Below are positions 42,224-50,469 of a stretch of DNA of 64,000 nucleotides, in pieces (the stretch's first letter is position 1; the number at the start of each line of letters is the position of its first letter). Position numbers and translations under genes: made by a program. Source of the DNA: Sandaracinaceae bacterium (lineage in GTDB: Bacteria; Myxococcota_A; Polyangia; Polyangiales; Sandaracinaceae); contig JAHBWG010000035.1 of the NCBI GenBank assembly GCA_019637095.1, positions 1-64,000 on the forward strand. The letters are read 5' to 3'. The notes beneath the pieces were generated by a model that had not been told where the DNA came from, did no database searches, and worked only from the letters and a program-made list of their open reading frames with translations.

Positions 42224-44101
42224 TCAGCGATAGTGGAGGCCCGCCCTCTGGCCGGCGACGACACCATAGTTGCCGTTCGAGACGGGTGTCGGTGCGGACA
42301 AGATCCGTACCTGATTGAGGCCGCTCGCCCCGAGCGTGAAGACGTAGAGCTGCCCGGCCCCTGCGCGGGTTTCCGCTTCTGCGACCGGAGCAGCGATCGC
42401 CATCCAGTCGGACCCGTCCCCAGGAACGTCGCCAAGCCACGCCATCCCTGCTCCGAAAGCCGCAGGAGGGCTGCCGCTGCGGCCCTCCACACGCATCAGT
42501 GAGCCATCTGGACGGTAGAAGTAGGCCGCTCCGTTCACCGAGTCCTCGAGCGCAGCCCCCAAGACGACACCGCCTCCGGCGATGATCGCCTGGTCCGAGC
42601 CGAAGAAGCTGCCCTCACTCGGTGTGGTGGGCTCGATTCGAACCTCGGTCGCGAGAGACCCGCGGCGACCGCGCTGGTAGTAGGCGACCCCCGCCTGCAC
42701 GTCGGCAACGGCCTCGCCGACGGCGCCAATCACGAGATCGGCGAAACCGTCTCCGTCGACATCACCGATCGTCAACGTCCCGCCGAAGACACTCCCCTGC
42801 TGCCCCATCGGGCTCACGATCGTGGCCCGCGGCGCCGTCTCCACCCCCGATGCGCCACCTCCGAAGACGTGGACTCGCCCCATACGCCGGATCCCGGAAG
42901 CGGTCTCCCGGTAGGCACCGACCGCGAGGTCGACGTACCCGTCTCCGTCCAGATCGCCCGAGCACGATACGGCCCACCCGAACTCTCCCTCTGCTTCGGG
43001 CGCCGGTGAGACCAACTCGATGGGCGCCGGTCTGCGCTCGGCGGCCGACAGCAAGTAGACGTAGACCCGACCAGCCTGTGCATGCCCATCGACGGTCTCG
43101 CCCGGAGCACCGACGACGAAATCCATCACGCCGTTTCCGTCGAGATCACAGGCCGCCGCCAGCGCGGAGCCGAATCCACCGCCCGCTTCGGCGTTGGGGC
43201 TCGCAAGGCGGTTCTCCTCGACGAACGCGCTCTCACCGCGCGGCAAGACGAAGACCCTACCGGCCTCGGTCCGCCCTTGCGCCGCGTCGGCGTAGGCGCC
43301 GACGAGCGCATCCGCTCGGCCGTCCCCAGAGAGGTCTCCAGCGAATACGGCGACCCGGCCAAAGGACCCCTCGACTCCAGTCGGCGTGATCGTCTCGACG
43401 TAGGCGAGGGTCGGACCGCGATAGCGATGAACGGCCTGACCGCCAATCGTTCCGACCAGGACGTCGGCGAAGCCGTCTCCATCGAAGTCGTTCGGTTGCC
43501 TACCAACCTCGAGGTATCGGACATCGGAGTAGCTGGAGCAGCCCCCCCGATTGCACGCCCGTACCCTCCAGAAGTATCGACGGCCGATCGGCACGGTGGT
43601 CGCGACCGGGAGCGGTGCATCGGGTCGCCACTGCGTCTCGGTCGCGGTGCCCGCGATGTCGTCCCCGAATGCGCAGAGGTCACGCGCCGCAGCATCACAC
43701 GTCGCAGAGATCTGCACTTCGTAGCGGTCAGCGCGCGCCGCTGCCTCCCATCGCAACAGGGGACGCATGGCGTTACGGGGCCCCGGCTGGCCACTCGAGA
43801 GCGCGCTCCCCGTGAAGTAGCCGTTCCAAGGGAACCGCAGGAGCGGCGCCTCGGGCGGAGCAGGCGGCGGCCCTGCATCGACCGTCGGGTCGCCACCGTC
43901 TGGAGTCGGGGAGCCGCCGCCATCCTCGACACCTGCATCGCCGGCATCGGGACCGGCGTCCCTGGGGGTCGTGCCGGCGTCGTCGAAGGGCTCCACGCGA
44001 AAGCGGTCGAGGTCCACCAACGCACTACAGCCGGAGGCCAGCAAGACGCTGCCGAGGAGCCACGCCCAACGCTCAGAACCGCGTACGTACGCTGCCGACA
44101 C
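42224..44101 (-). CDS. FG-GAP/integrin-alpha-like repeat lipoprotein
   Basis: 625 residues. The signal peptide has lipobox ASGC (Cys about 25). A DAG-type spacer is followed by a region at about 85-190 with a fibronectin-like RYEVQISA stretch and RRYFWRVRACN. Seven or so FG-GAP blades follow, with calcium-type motifs such as DFDGDGFADVLVG, DLSGDGRADALVG and DVDGDGFADLVIG, probably a beta-propeller. It should be surface-exposed and calcium-binding. The GTG at 44101 has GGAGGG five bases upstream and overlaps the preceding TPR gene by 29 bases. The gene looks less GC-rich than average here. Confidence 0.88.
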   Translation of the reverse strand: MSAAYVRGSERWAWLLGSVLLASGCSALVDLDRFRVEPFDDAGTTPRDAGPDAGDAGVEDGGGSPTPDGGDPTVDAGPPPAPPEAPLLRFPWNGYFTGSALSSGQPGPRNAMRPLLRWEAAARADRYEVQISATCDAAARDLCAFGDDIAGTATETQWRPDAPLPVATTVPIGRRYFWRVRACNRGGCSSYSDVRYLEVGRQPNDFDGDGFADVLVGTIGGQAVHRYRGPTLAYVETITPTGVEGSFGRVAVFAGDLSGDGRADALVGAYADAAQGRTEAGRVFVLPRGESAFVEENRLASPNAEAGGGFGSALAAACDLDGNGVMDFVVGAPGETVDGHAQAGRVYVYLLSAAERRPAPIELVSPAPEAEGEFGWAVSCSGDLDGDGYVDLAVGAYRETASGIRRMGRVHVFGGGASGVETAPRATIVSPMGQQGSVFGGTLTIGDVDGDGFADLVIGAVGEAVADVQAGVAYYQRGRRGSLATEVRIEPTTPSEGSFFGSDQAIIAGGGVVLGAALEDSVNGAAYFYRPDGSLMRVEGRSGSPPAAFGAGMAWLGDVPGDGSDWMAIAAPVAEAETRAGAGQLYVFTLGASGLNQVRILSAPTPVSNGNYGVVAGQRAGLHYR

Positions 44102-44822
44102 AGCCGCCCTCCGTGCAGAACGCTCCACCCTGGACGCCGCTCGAGCGCGTCCCCATGCCAACCGCGAGCAGCGTCGCGCCGACCGCGGCGATCGAGAGGC
44201 CCGCGATCCAGAAGACGTCCGTCATCACCGCCAGCGTCCGTGTGTCGTCGAGCAGTCCCTGCTGCGCAGGTGTGCACGCCCCCGTCGCACCGCAGGCCTC
44301 GACGAGCTGCGCCTCGCCGTCCAGGGTCGCGACGCCGAGCGGGATCGCGACGGCGGCCGCCAGCGCTCCGGCGCCGATGAAAGCGAGCCCCGTGAGCTCG
44401 AGTGCGCCGAGGCCGTCTTCTCGCGGCCCCGAGGACGAGGGCGACGGCTCACTCGACGGTGGGGCGTCCCCCGCGAGTCGCGTCCGCAGCTCGCGAACGT
44501 GATCGAGGGTGTTCTCCCGGAACGGCGCGTCCGGCGGTGCTTCCGCCAGGTAACGCTCGAAGCTCTCGAGCGCATCGCGGTTCCGACCGAGGCGGATCTG
44601 GCACTGGCCGATGTTGTAGAGGATGAGCGGACCGCGCGGGTCCGCGCGCATGATCTCGTACGAGCGCTGATACCCATCGAGCGCGAGCGCGAAGTGACCT
44701 TCCTCGAACTGGCGGTCCGCCTCCTCGAAGTGGCGGCGCGCGGTCTCGCGATCTTGGGCTCGCGTGACCAGCGAGCCGCCAGCCAGCGCGACGAAGAGCA
44801 ATAGCCCCACCCACTTTGCCAT
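44073..44822 (-). CDS. TPR protein with two membrane helices
   Basis: 249 residues. A signal peptide (LLLFVALAGGSLVTRA) leads to TPR helices (RRHFEEADRQFEEGHFALAL, LILYNIGQCQIRLGRNRDAL) up to residue 115, then a Ser/Pro linker and two hydrophobic helices (about 145-165 and 200-225). It probably serves as a periplasmic TPR scaffold anchored in the inner membrane. It overlaps and is likely co-transcribed with the downstream FG-GAP lipoprotein. Family is a common but uncharacterised type in this group. Confidence 0.8.
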   Translation of the reverse strand: MAKWVGLLLFVALAGGSLVTRAQDRETARRHFEEADRQFEEGHFALALDGYQRSYEIMRADPRGPLILYNIGQCQIRLGRNRDALESFERYLAEAPPDAPFRENTLDHVRELRTRLAGDAPPSSEPSPSSSGPREDGLGALELTGLAFIGAGALAAAVAIPLGVATLDGEAQLVEACGATGACTPAQQGLLDDTRTLAVMTDVFWIAGLSIAAVGATLLAVGMGTRSSGVQGGAFCTEGGCVGSVRTRF

Positions 44823-44918
44823 GCCGGACCGTGCCCCGTACGCGGGCGAGGTTCAAGTCGGGCTCGAGCTCTCGGGGGCACGTGCCCTGACGGCTGGCCG
44901 CGCGGGCGGTGAGAGGAT

Positions 44919-45557
44919 ATGGACTGCGCGGTGGCGCGCAGGTGGCGAGCGGCGTGGGCGCTGATCGCGGTCGTGAGCGGGTCGGGGCTCGCCGCCGCGC
45001 AGGAGCGCGTGCCGGAGCCGCCCGACGTGGAGCTCAGACCCGTGACGGTGCGCTTCCGCGCCGACGTCGCGGGCCTGCGCGTCCTCTACGCGCAAGATCC
45101 CGTGCTCGACGAGGGCGCGAGCGGGCTGGTGGTGCGCGCGGCGCCGACGTCGCGCTACGCGGAGCTCTGCGTCGCGCCTTGCGACGCGGAGCTGCCGCAG
45201 ACGCACCTGGGGCTCGCGGTCGCGCGCGCGGGTCGGGTCCACCGCTTCGAGACGCCCCTCGGGCTCGACGGACCGACGGGCGTGCGCTTCGCGTGGGACG
45301 ACCGATCGGAGCTCCGCCTCGCGGGCGTGATCGCGCTCGTCGCCGGCGCGGCCGTCGCCGTCCTCGCGGGCGGCCTGACGCTCGGGCTCGCCACCACCGA
45401 CGCGGAGTACGCCGCGGGGCTCTCGACGAGCGGCCTCTTGCTCGCGGCCTCGCTCGGGGTCGGGCTCGCGCTCGCGCTGCTCGAGGACTCGGTGAGCTTC
45501 TCGGTGACGCCGCTCCCCGCCGACGGAGCCACGCTCTACAGCGCCGAGTGGCGTTGA
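44919..45557 (+). CDS. Exported membrane-anchored protein, unrecognised
   Basis: 212 residues. A signal peptide or membrane helix (about 9-26) is followed by an extracytoplasmic domain (about 30-125, with CVAPCDAEL) and two C-terminal helices (about 131-155 and 165-185). No family recognised. GAGAGGAT immediately precedes the ATG. It lies only six bases from the convergent MerR gene. Confidence 0.75.
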   Translation: MDCAVARRWRAAWALIAVVSGSGLAAAQERVPEPPDVELRPVTVRFRADVAGLRVLYAQDPVLDEGASGLVVRAAPTSRYAELCVAPCDAELPQTHLGLAVARAGRVHRFETPLGLDGPTGVRFAWDDRSELRLAGVIALVAGAAVAVLAGGLTLGLATTDAEYAAGLSTSGLLLAASLGVGLALALLEDSVSFSVTPLPADGATLYSAEWR

Positions 45558-45563
45558 GGTGCG

Positions 45564-46352
45564 CTATGCGTCGCGATCGTCCGCGGCGGGGTCGTCCTCC
45601 GCGGGGTCGTCGTCCGCCGCGGGATCGTCGTCGCGATCGTCGTCCGCCTCGCGGCGCGCCCGGTCCGCGAGCGCGCGCATCGTCGGCACGAGCATCTTGC
45701 GGCGCATCAGGACCACGAGCCGCTCGCTGAGCGTGACCGCGGCCTCCGTGAGCGCGGGGAGCCGCTCGGCCGGCACGTCGGGCAGGACGCCGCGCCGGAA
45801 GAGCGAGAGCTCGACCTCGACGAGCTTCGAGAGCGCGCGGGCGTAGTCGGCGAGGATCTCGACGGGCAGCATGCCCTCGGTCAGCCCCGCCTTGCGCGCC
45901 GCGCCGAGGACGCGGAGGATCTCGACGTCGTCGCCGCGGTAGGTCTCCTCGTCGCGGCCCGGGATCGGGCGCACCGCCCCGAGCTGCGTGAGCAGCTCGA
46001 GCTGCGACGGAACGACGCCCGACGCGAGCAGCTCCGCGCGCGTCCGCTCCTCGCCCTCGGCCTGCTCGAGCACGCGCGCGATCGTCGCGGCGACGGTCTC
46101 GTCCTGGTTGTCGAGCTCGCTCTCGTCGAGCACCGCCTTGATGACCTTGAGCGGCAAGAACCGCGTGCGCTGCAGCTCCTTGATCCGCTGGATCCGATCG
46201 ACGAGCGAGGGATCGTAGTAAGCCATGTTGCGGCTCGTGCGCACGGGCTCGGGCAAGAGCCCCTCGCGCACGTAGTGCTTGATGGTCGCGGCCGGCACCC
46301 CGCTCATCTTCGCGAGGACGGACACCTTGACGAGCTCGTCGGACTCTCCCAT
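45564..46352 (-). CDS. MerR-family transcriptional regulator with acidic tail
   Basis: 262 residues. The N-terminal winged HTH has VSVLAKMSGVPAATIKHYVREGLLP and the MerR recognition wing (RTSRNMAYYDPSL), followed by the usual dimerisation helix (about 60-100). The C-terminal half is a helical effector region of unknown ligand with no metal-binding cysteines, and it ends in an Asp/Ala-rich repetitive tail. ATG 46352 is preferred over 46373 because TACGCT ends nine bases before it, within the longer version. It follows the five-gene hydrolase operon and could control it. Confidence 0.88.
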   Translation of the reverse strand: MGESDELVKVSVLAKMSGVPAATIKHYVREGLLPEPVRTSRNMAYYDPSLVDRIQRIKELQRTRFLPLKVIKAVLDESELDNQDETVAATIARVLEQAEGEERTRAELLASGVVPSQLELLTQLGAVRPIPGRDEETYRGDDVEILRVLGAARKAGLTEGMLPVEILADYARALSKLVEVELSLFRRGVLPDVPAERLPALTEAAVTLSERLVVLMRRKMLVPTMRALADRARREADDDRDDDPAADDDPAEDDPAADDRDA

Positions 46353-46361
46353 CGCGCGCGC

Positions 46362-46367
46362 AGCGTA
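46362..46367 (-). promoter_or_regulatory. -10-like hexamer TACGCT of the MerR gene
   Basis: TACGCT ends nine bases before the ATG at 46352, giving a short or absent leader. It implies the MerR gene also has its own promoter. Confidence 0.45.
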
Positions 46368-46377
46368 CGACATCGGC

Positions 46378-46797
46378 TCAGTCGTTCGGTAGCGCGAGGT
46401 CGATCACGAGCTCGTCCCCCGCCGCGAGCTCGATGCGCGGCGTGTACACCTCGAGGTCCTCCGGACCGGGGATCGTCGGGTTGTCGCGCCCGATGTCCAG
46501 CACCGCCCCGACGAAGTAGCTGCCCGGTCGGATCGCGCGCAGCTCGTACGGGTGAGGGAACGTAGGCGTCGTGACCGGCACGAGCTCGCGCGGCGGGCCC
46601 ATCGGCTGCGACGGGCTCGCGTCGTCCCAGTCGAAGACGCCGATGAGCAGGGAGCCGTCCGCGCTCCCCGCGTAGGTGACCTCGCCGCGGATCGACGCGC
46701 GGGTCGTTCCGGCGCCGGCGTCGTCCATCGGCACGGGCGCGCCATCGCAGCCCGCCGTCCAGGCCGCCACCATGAGCAGCCACCTCGCATGATCCAC
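46378..46797 (-). CDS. Small lipoprotein with beta-sandwich domain
   Basis: 139 residues. Lipobox TAGC in AAWTAGCDGAP, then one beta domain (GEVTYAGSADGSLLIGVFDWDD, PYELRAIRPGSYFVGAVLDIG), resembling carboxypeptidase-like or transthyretin-like sandwiches. No family assigned. GGAGGAA is five bases before the GTG. It is the last gene of the five-gene operon, 23 bases after the amidohydrolase. Confidence 0.8.
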   Translation of the reverse strand: MDHARWLLMVAAWTAGCDGAPVPMDDAGAGTTRASIRGEVTYAGSADGSLLIGVFDWDDASPSQPMGPPRELVPVTTPTFPHPYELRAIRPGSYFVGAVLDIGRDNPTIPGPEDLEVYTPRIELAAGDELVIDLALPND

Positions 46798-46820
46798 TGG
46801 TTCCTCCGTCGTCGCGCCCG

Positions 46821-47897
46821 TCACGGCCGGGCCTCGAAGAACAGGCGCCGCGCGTTGCCGCCCATCACGGCCTCGATCTGATCGACCGAGTAACCCTGAT
46901 CGATCAGCGCCGCGAGGATGGTCTGGACGTAGCGGCGCATCATCCCGCTGAACTGCGGTCCGTCCGTCGCGAACATCGTCCGCTCGACCACGCCGCGCTC
47001 CAGCACCCGCGCGAGCACGCTCGGATACTGCGGCTCGCTCGACGTCACCGGCTCGCCGCGCTCGTCGATGACGAGCGGCCGCCCCAGCGCGCTCAGCTCG
47101 AGCCACACGTTGTCGTGCGCGGCGGCGAGGTCGAGGGCGTGCGCGACCGCGCGGGCGTCCCCCTGCCCGACGTGTGACAAGACGAATTCCACACGACCGA
47201 GGCCGTGCGCCCCGTCGTACTGTTCGACGACCTGCGCGAGCCCGGACGGGTCGTAGTACGCCGGGTCCGTCTGCGAGCCGGGGAACGGCGAGAAGCCCGT
47301 GTGCAGGAGCACCGCGACCCCGTGGCGCGCCGCGACGTCGTAGACGCCGAGGTACGCCGGGTCGTCGAAGCGCACCGCTTGGTGGGCGTGCGCGAGCTTG
47401 ATGCCCGCGAAGTGCTCCGGGTAGGTCTCGATCCAGGACTCGAGCAGCGCGAGGCGATCGGTGGTCCACTCCTCGAAGTGCACGCTCGCGAGGCCACGCG
47501 CCCAGCCGTCTGCGTTCTCGGCCGACGCGAGGTGCGAATGGAGCGCCTCGTTCTCGAAGTAGCCGGTCGTGCGCGGGGTGTAGACCGCGAGCAGGAGCAC
47601 GTGATCGACGCCGGCCCAGTCCGCCTGCGCGCGGATCCCGATGTGCGGCGCCCACGGGTCGAGGAGCCGGTCGATCAGCGCCGGCGCGTAGAGCCGCGCG
47701 AACGGCGGGAGCGAGCCGATGATGAAGCCGCGCCCGCGCTCGGCCATGCGCCCGAAGGACGCCGGGTGCAGGTGCGGATCGATCACCTCGATGCGGCGCC
47801 CGTCGACCTCGACCTCCGCGCGCGCGAGCGACGCCGCCAGGCAGGCGAGACCGAGCGCGAGCGCCGTGCCGAGCCGCCCTCGATGGAGGTGCCTCAT
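46821..47897 (-). CDS. Exported amidohydrolase-family (PF04909-like) metal-dependent hydrolase
   Basis: 358 residues. A cleavable signal peptide (TALALGLACLAASLARA) leads to a TIM-barrel metallohydrolase. The DPHLH metal motif (about 40-44), LLHTGFSPF, VLSHVGQG and the terminal FATDGP Asp are all present. Family members decarboxylate or hydrolyse aromatic or lactone substrates, and periplasmic versions are uncommon. It overlaps the preceding gene by four bases (ATGA), so expression is coupled. Substrate unknown. Confidence 0.88.
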   Translation of the reverse strand: MRHLHRGRLGTALALGLACLAASLARAEVEVDGRRIEVIDPHLHPASFGRMAERGRGFIIGSLPPFARLYAPALIDRLLDPWAPHIGIRAQADWAGVDHVLLLAVYTPRTTGYFENEALHSHLASAENADGWARGLASVHFEEWTTDRLALLESWIETYPEHFAGIKLAHAHQAVRFDDPAYLGVYDVAARHGVAVLLHTGFSPFPGSQTDPAYYDPSGLAQVVEQYDGAHGLGRVEFVLSHVGQGDARAVAHALDLAAAHDNVWLELSALGRPLVIDERGEPVTSSEPQYPSVLARVLERGVVERTMFATDGPQFSGMMRRYVQTILAALIDQGYSVDQIEAVMGGNARRLFFEARP

Positions 47898-48391
47898 CGC
47901 CCGGCCCCCGTCATCGGCGGGACCGCCTGGCGCCGCTCGTAGGGGGGGATCACGCCGACGCGCGCCACGACGTCGCCGTCGTACTCGACGCTCAGCCCGA
48001 TGGGGTAGTACTCGAGGCTCTCGACGACGTCGGGCGCCGCGCCGAGCCCGGCCTCGACCACCGCGCGGCTCGCACCTGGGAAGGCGGGACCCTCCACCTC
48101 CGCGCCCTCCGACGCGCCGATGCCCACGACGAGCGCGTCGTCCGTCAGCAGGGTGGCCTCCGGCGAGGTGAGGACGACCTCGAGGCTCCCCTCGAAGCGC
48201 GCGAAGCCGATGCGATCGTTCACGAGCACGCCCGACGGCTCGCCGAGCTGGGCGCGGACCGCGGCGAGCGTCATCCCGAGCTGAACCTCACCGATCCCCT
48301 CGCCCGGCGCGATCCGAGCGCCCGGCGCCGGCGCCGGCCCCGTGCACGCGATCGCGAGGACGGCAGAGAGGGCGAAGCGACAGGCGCTCAT
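47894..48391 (-). CDS. BamE/SmpA-like small lipoprotein
   Basis: 165 residues. The signal peptide ends in AIAC (Cys about 16). The domain starts with the BamE/OmlA-like pattern GIGEVQLGMTLAAVRAQLGEP, followed by alternating strands and helices. BamE-like proteins usually bind other envelope partners. It overlaps both neighbours by four bases (ATGA at each junction), so it is the middle of a tightly coupled operon. Confidence 0.75.
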   Translation of the reverse strand: MSACRFALSAVLAIACTGPAPAPGARIAPGEGIGEVQLGMTLAAVRAQLGEPSGVLVNDRIGFARFEGSLEVVLTSPEATLLTDDALVVGIGASEGAEVEGPAFPGASRAVVEAGLGAAPDVVESLEYYPIGLSVEYDGDVVARVGVIPPYERRQAVPPMTGAGR

Positions 48392-49062
48392 GGCGCCATC
48401 GTGTACGGGCTCGGGCAGCGACCGTCGCGGCTGCAGATCCCGTAGGTCACGTCGAGGATGCCGCCCGTCGGGGGCTGGCACGCGACGCAGCGCGCGCCAC
48501 CGGTGCAGTCGGAATCACCATGGCAAAGTTCGTTGTCGCCGCTCGGACAGCCGCCGGCGCGGCAGAACGCGCCGTTGTTCGGGTCGAACATGCCGAAGTG
48601 CACGCAGCACGCGTTGCCGCTGCAGTCCTCGGGGCCGTCGCACGTGCCCGGCGCGCTGAAGCCGCCGCTGCAGCTCGCCATCGCGCCGCAGGTCGCGCCC
48701 GACAGGCTCACGCAGCACACCTGCGGGGCCATGCAGCTCGTCATGCCGCAGCCGACGTAGCCGGCGCGCGGGTCACCGCCGGAGACGCTGCCGCCGCCGC
48801 CGCCGTCGGCGCCGGTCGAGCCCCCGGCGTCGGTCCCCGCGGGGCCCGCGTCGAAGGTGCCTGACCCGCCGGCGTCGATCTGGGGGATGGGGCCAGAGTC
48901 GACGCCGGGGGCCGGCGGACCTGCATCGACTCCCGTGGGCCCGGCATCGAGACCGCTGGGCGGGGGAGCGCCGGCGTCGGTGCCAGGGCGAGAGTCGTCG
49001 CAGGCAAAGGCGAGGAGGAGCGCGCAGAGCGCGGGGAGACAAACCGAGTTGCAGTTCTTCAT
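48388..49062 (-). CDS. Cysteine-rich lipoprotein with DAG spacer
   Basis: 224 residues. The lipobox AFAC follows a hydrophobic core, then about 75 residues of DAG/Gly/Pro spacer and a domain with about 16 cysteines (GCGMTSCMAPQVCCV, CDGPEDCSGNACCVHF, CHGDSDCTGGARCVAC). The paired cysteines suggest a disulfide knot-like surface domain. Family unknown. It overlaps the lipase upstream and the BamE-like gene downstream by four bases each. Confidence 0.82.
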   Translation of the reverse strand: MKNCNSVCLPALCALLLAFACDDSRPGTDAGAPPPSGLDAGPTGVDAGPPAPGVDSGPIPQIDAGGSGTFDAGPAGTDAGGSTGADGGGGGSVSGGDPRAGYVGCGMTSCMAPQVCCVSLSGATCGAMASCSGGFSAPGTCDGPEDCSGNACCVHFGMFDPNNGAFCRAGGCPSGDNELCHGDSDCTGGARCVACQPPTGGILDVTYGICSRDGRCPSPYTMAP

Positions 49063-50102
49063 GGGACCGTCCGATCGGTGGTGACGAGGCCGTCGAAGCA
49101 GGCGCCTGCGCCGTCGAGCGCGCCCGGATCGGGGGCCTCGAGGTGCGCGCGCAGGGTCGCGGTCACGTAGTGGCGGATGAGCGGCCACGCCTCCTCGGCG
49201 GGCAGGTCGTCGGGGCGGCACCCGTCGCTCGCGAGGCGCACGACGAGGTCGCTGATCTCGAGGCCGGCCTCCTGCGCGATGCGCAGCACGCCGCCACGCT
49301 CGCGACCGATGAGGCAGATGTCGCTGAACGCGAGGTGCCCCGCGCCCGTGACCGAGACGTAGCGGCTCTCGGGGTGGACGGCGTCCTCGAAGGTGCGCGC
49401 GACGGTCTCGGGGACGGCGATGAGGTCCGTCTCGCCACCCATGAGCAGCCCCGGTACGCGCTCGCGCGGCGCCGCGATGGTCGCGAGCGCGATCCACGCG
49501 CGCGCCCCGACGGAGCCGTCGTCGACGAGGGCCGCGATGGCGCCACCGCCCGCGCTGTGCCCCATCACCGCGACGCGCGAGGCGTCCACGCGGGGGTCGC
49601 CACGGAGCGCATCGAGCGCCGCGCGCAGCTGCGGGATCGCCCGGTCCGAGAGCTCCTCGCGCAGCACCGCGGCGAGGTTGCGCTCGGCGTGCTCGGGCGC
49701 GGCGACGACGAAGCCCCAGGTCGCGAGGTGCGCGGTCAGGAAGCTCGACTGTTGCCGGAACCCGCCGAGCCCGTGGCTGAACAGGACGAGCGGAAAGCGC
49801 CCCGCCGCCGCCGGCGCGTCGCGGCGGGCGAGGGTCGTGAAGCGGGTCGGCTCGGTGTCCGCGATGCGCCCCTGCATCTCCTCGGGGAGCGCGGCCCGCA
49901 TGTCGTACACGTCGGCGGGCGCCGCGGCGGCGGCGGCGTCGGCGGGATACCAGAGCTCGACGAGCACGCCCTCGACGTCGAGCGTGGTCACGCCCGCCAC
50001 GTAGGGCCCCGACTCGGCGTACTGGTCGCACGGCGGCGGGGTGTCGGTTCCACACCCAGCGGCCACGAGCAGTAGCAAAGTCGCAAGTCCAACTTTCAGC
50101 AT
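49059..50102 (-). CDS. Lipoprotein alpha/beta-hydrolase (PAF-AH/PETase-like)
   Basis: 347 residues. Lipobox VAAGC at about 16-20, then an alpha/beta-hydrolase. The nucleophile lies in VMGHSAGGG (GHSAG), the oxyanion region in LFSHGLGGFR, and a His in GAGHLAF. Family relatives are platelet-activating-factor acetylhydrolase and polyester hydrolases, which act on esters outside the cytoplasm. It is the first gene of the five-gene operon. Its ATG lies at the centre of a 32-base palindrome, and two inverted-repeat sites lie just upstream. Confidence 0.88.
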   Translation of the reverse strand: MLKVGLATLLLLVAAGCGTDTPPPCDQYAESGPYVAGVTTLDVEGVLVELWYPADAAAAAAPADVYDMRAALPEEMQGRIADTEPTRFTTLARRDAPAAAGRFPLVLFSHGLGGFRQQSSFLTAHLATWGFVVAAPEHAERNLAAVLREELSDRAIPQLRAALDALRGDPRVDASRVAVMGHSAGGGAIAALVDDGSVGARAWIALATIAAPRERVPGLLMGGETDLIAVPETVARTFEDAVHPESRYVSVTGAGHLAFSDICLIGRERGGVLRIAQEAGLEISDLVVRLASDGCRPDDLPAEEAWPLIRHYVTATLRAHLEAPDPGALDGAGACFDGLVTTDRTVP

Positions 50103-50117
50103 GCTGGAAGTCGGACT
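50086..50117. promoter_or_regulatory. Start-codon-centred palindrome of the lipase gene
   Basis: 32-base inverted repeat with 14 of 16 positions matching; one mismatch becomes a G-U pair in the mRNA. The ATG (50102-50100) lies at its centre, so the start codon would sit in the loop of a stable hairpin. No Shine-Dalgarno precedes it. It could control translation or serve as an operator. Confidence 0.6.
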
Positions 50118-50118
50118 T

Positions 50119-50165
50119 CTCACGATCGCGTGAGCCGGGCAACCGACCGCGTGAGGGTGCTCACG
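50119..50165. promoter_or_regulatory. Paired operator-like inverted repeats
   Basis: CTCACG-N4-CGTGAG at 50119-50134 and CGTGAG-N4-CTCACG at 50150-50165, centred 31 bases apart, about three helical turns. They lie 17 to 63 bases upstream of the lipase start. Likely binding sites of a dimeric regulator; its identity is unknown. Confidence 0.55.
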
Positions 50166-50200
50166 ACCAACCCCAGCCGCTGGGCGGGTGGACCTCTCGT

Positions 50201-50449
50201 TCAGCGTGGCGTGGCGGGGGTGGGCGCGAGCCCGAGCGCCCGGACGAGCGCCGGTGGGCCGCGCTCCGCGAACCGAGCGCGCAGCGCGCGGCCGATCGCC
50301 CGCGCGAGGGGTGCCAGGTCGTCGCGGCCGAGCTCGAGCCGGACGGCGACCATCCCCTCGACGAGGCCCTCGACCACGAGCTGCTCGTCCGCGATCGTCG
50401 CGCTGACGATCGCCGCGTCGAGCGACAGCAGCTTGCCTCGGATCCGCAC
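50201..50449 (-). CDS. Small cytoplasmic protein, unrecognised
   Basis: 82 residues. It starts with MRIRGKLLSLDAAIV and alternates charged and hydrophobic residues, suggesting a compact alpha/beta domain without a signal peptide. No family recognised. The GTG at 50449 is supported by TAGCCT ending six bases upstream. It precedes the lipase operon but is separated by 98 bases containing operator-like repeats. Confidence 0.6.
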   Translation of the reverse strand: MRIRGKLLSLDAAIVSATIADEQLVVEGLVEGMVAVRLELGRDDLAPLARAIGRALRARFAERGPPALVRALGLAPTPATPR

Positions 50450-50455
50450 GCGGCG

Positions 50456-50461
50456 AGGCTA
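50456..50461 (-). promoter_or_regulatory. -10-like hexamer TAGCCT
   Basis: TAGCCT ends six bases before the GTG at 50449, with no ribosome binding site, another leaderless-type arrangement. Confidence 0.45.
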
Positions 50462-50469
50462 CCCGGTCC

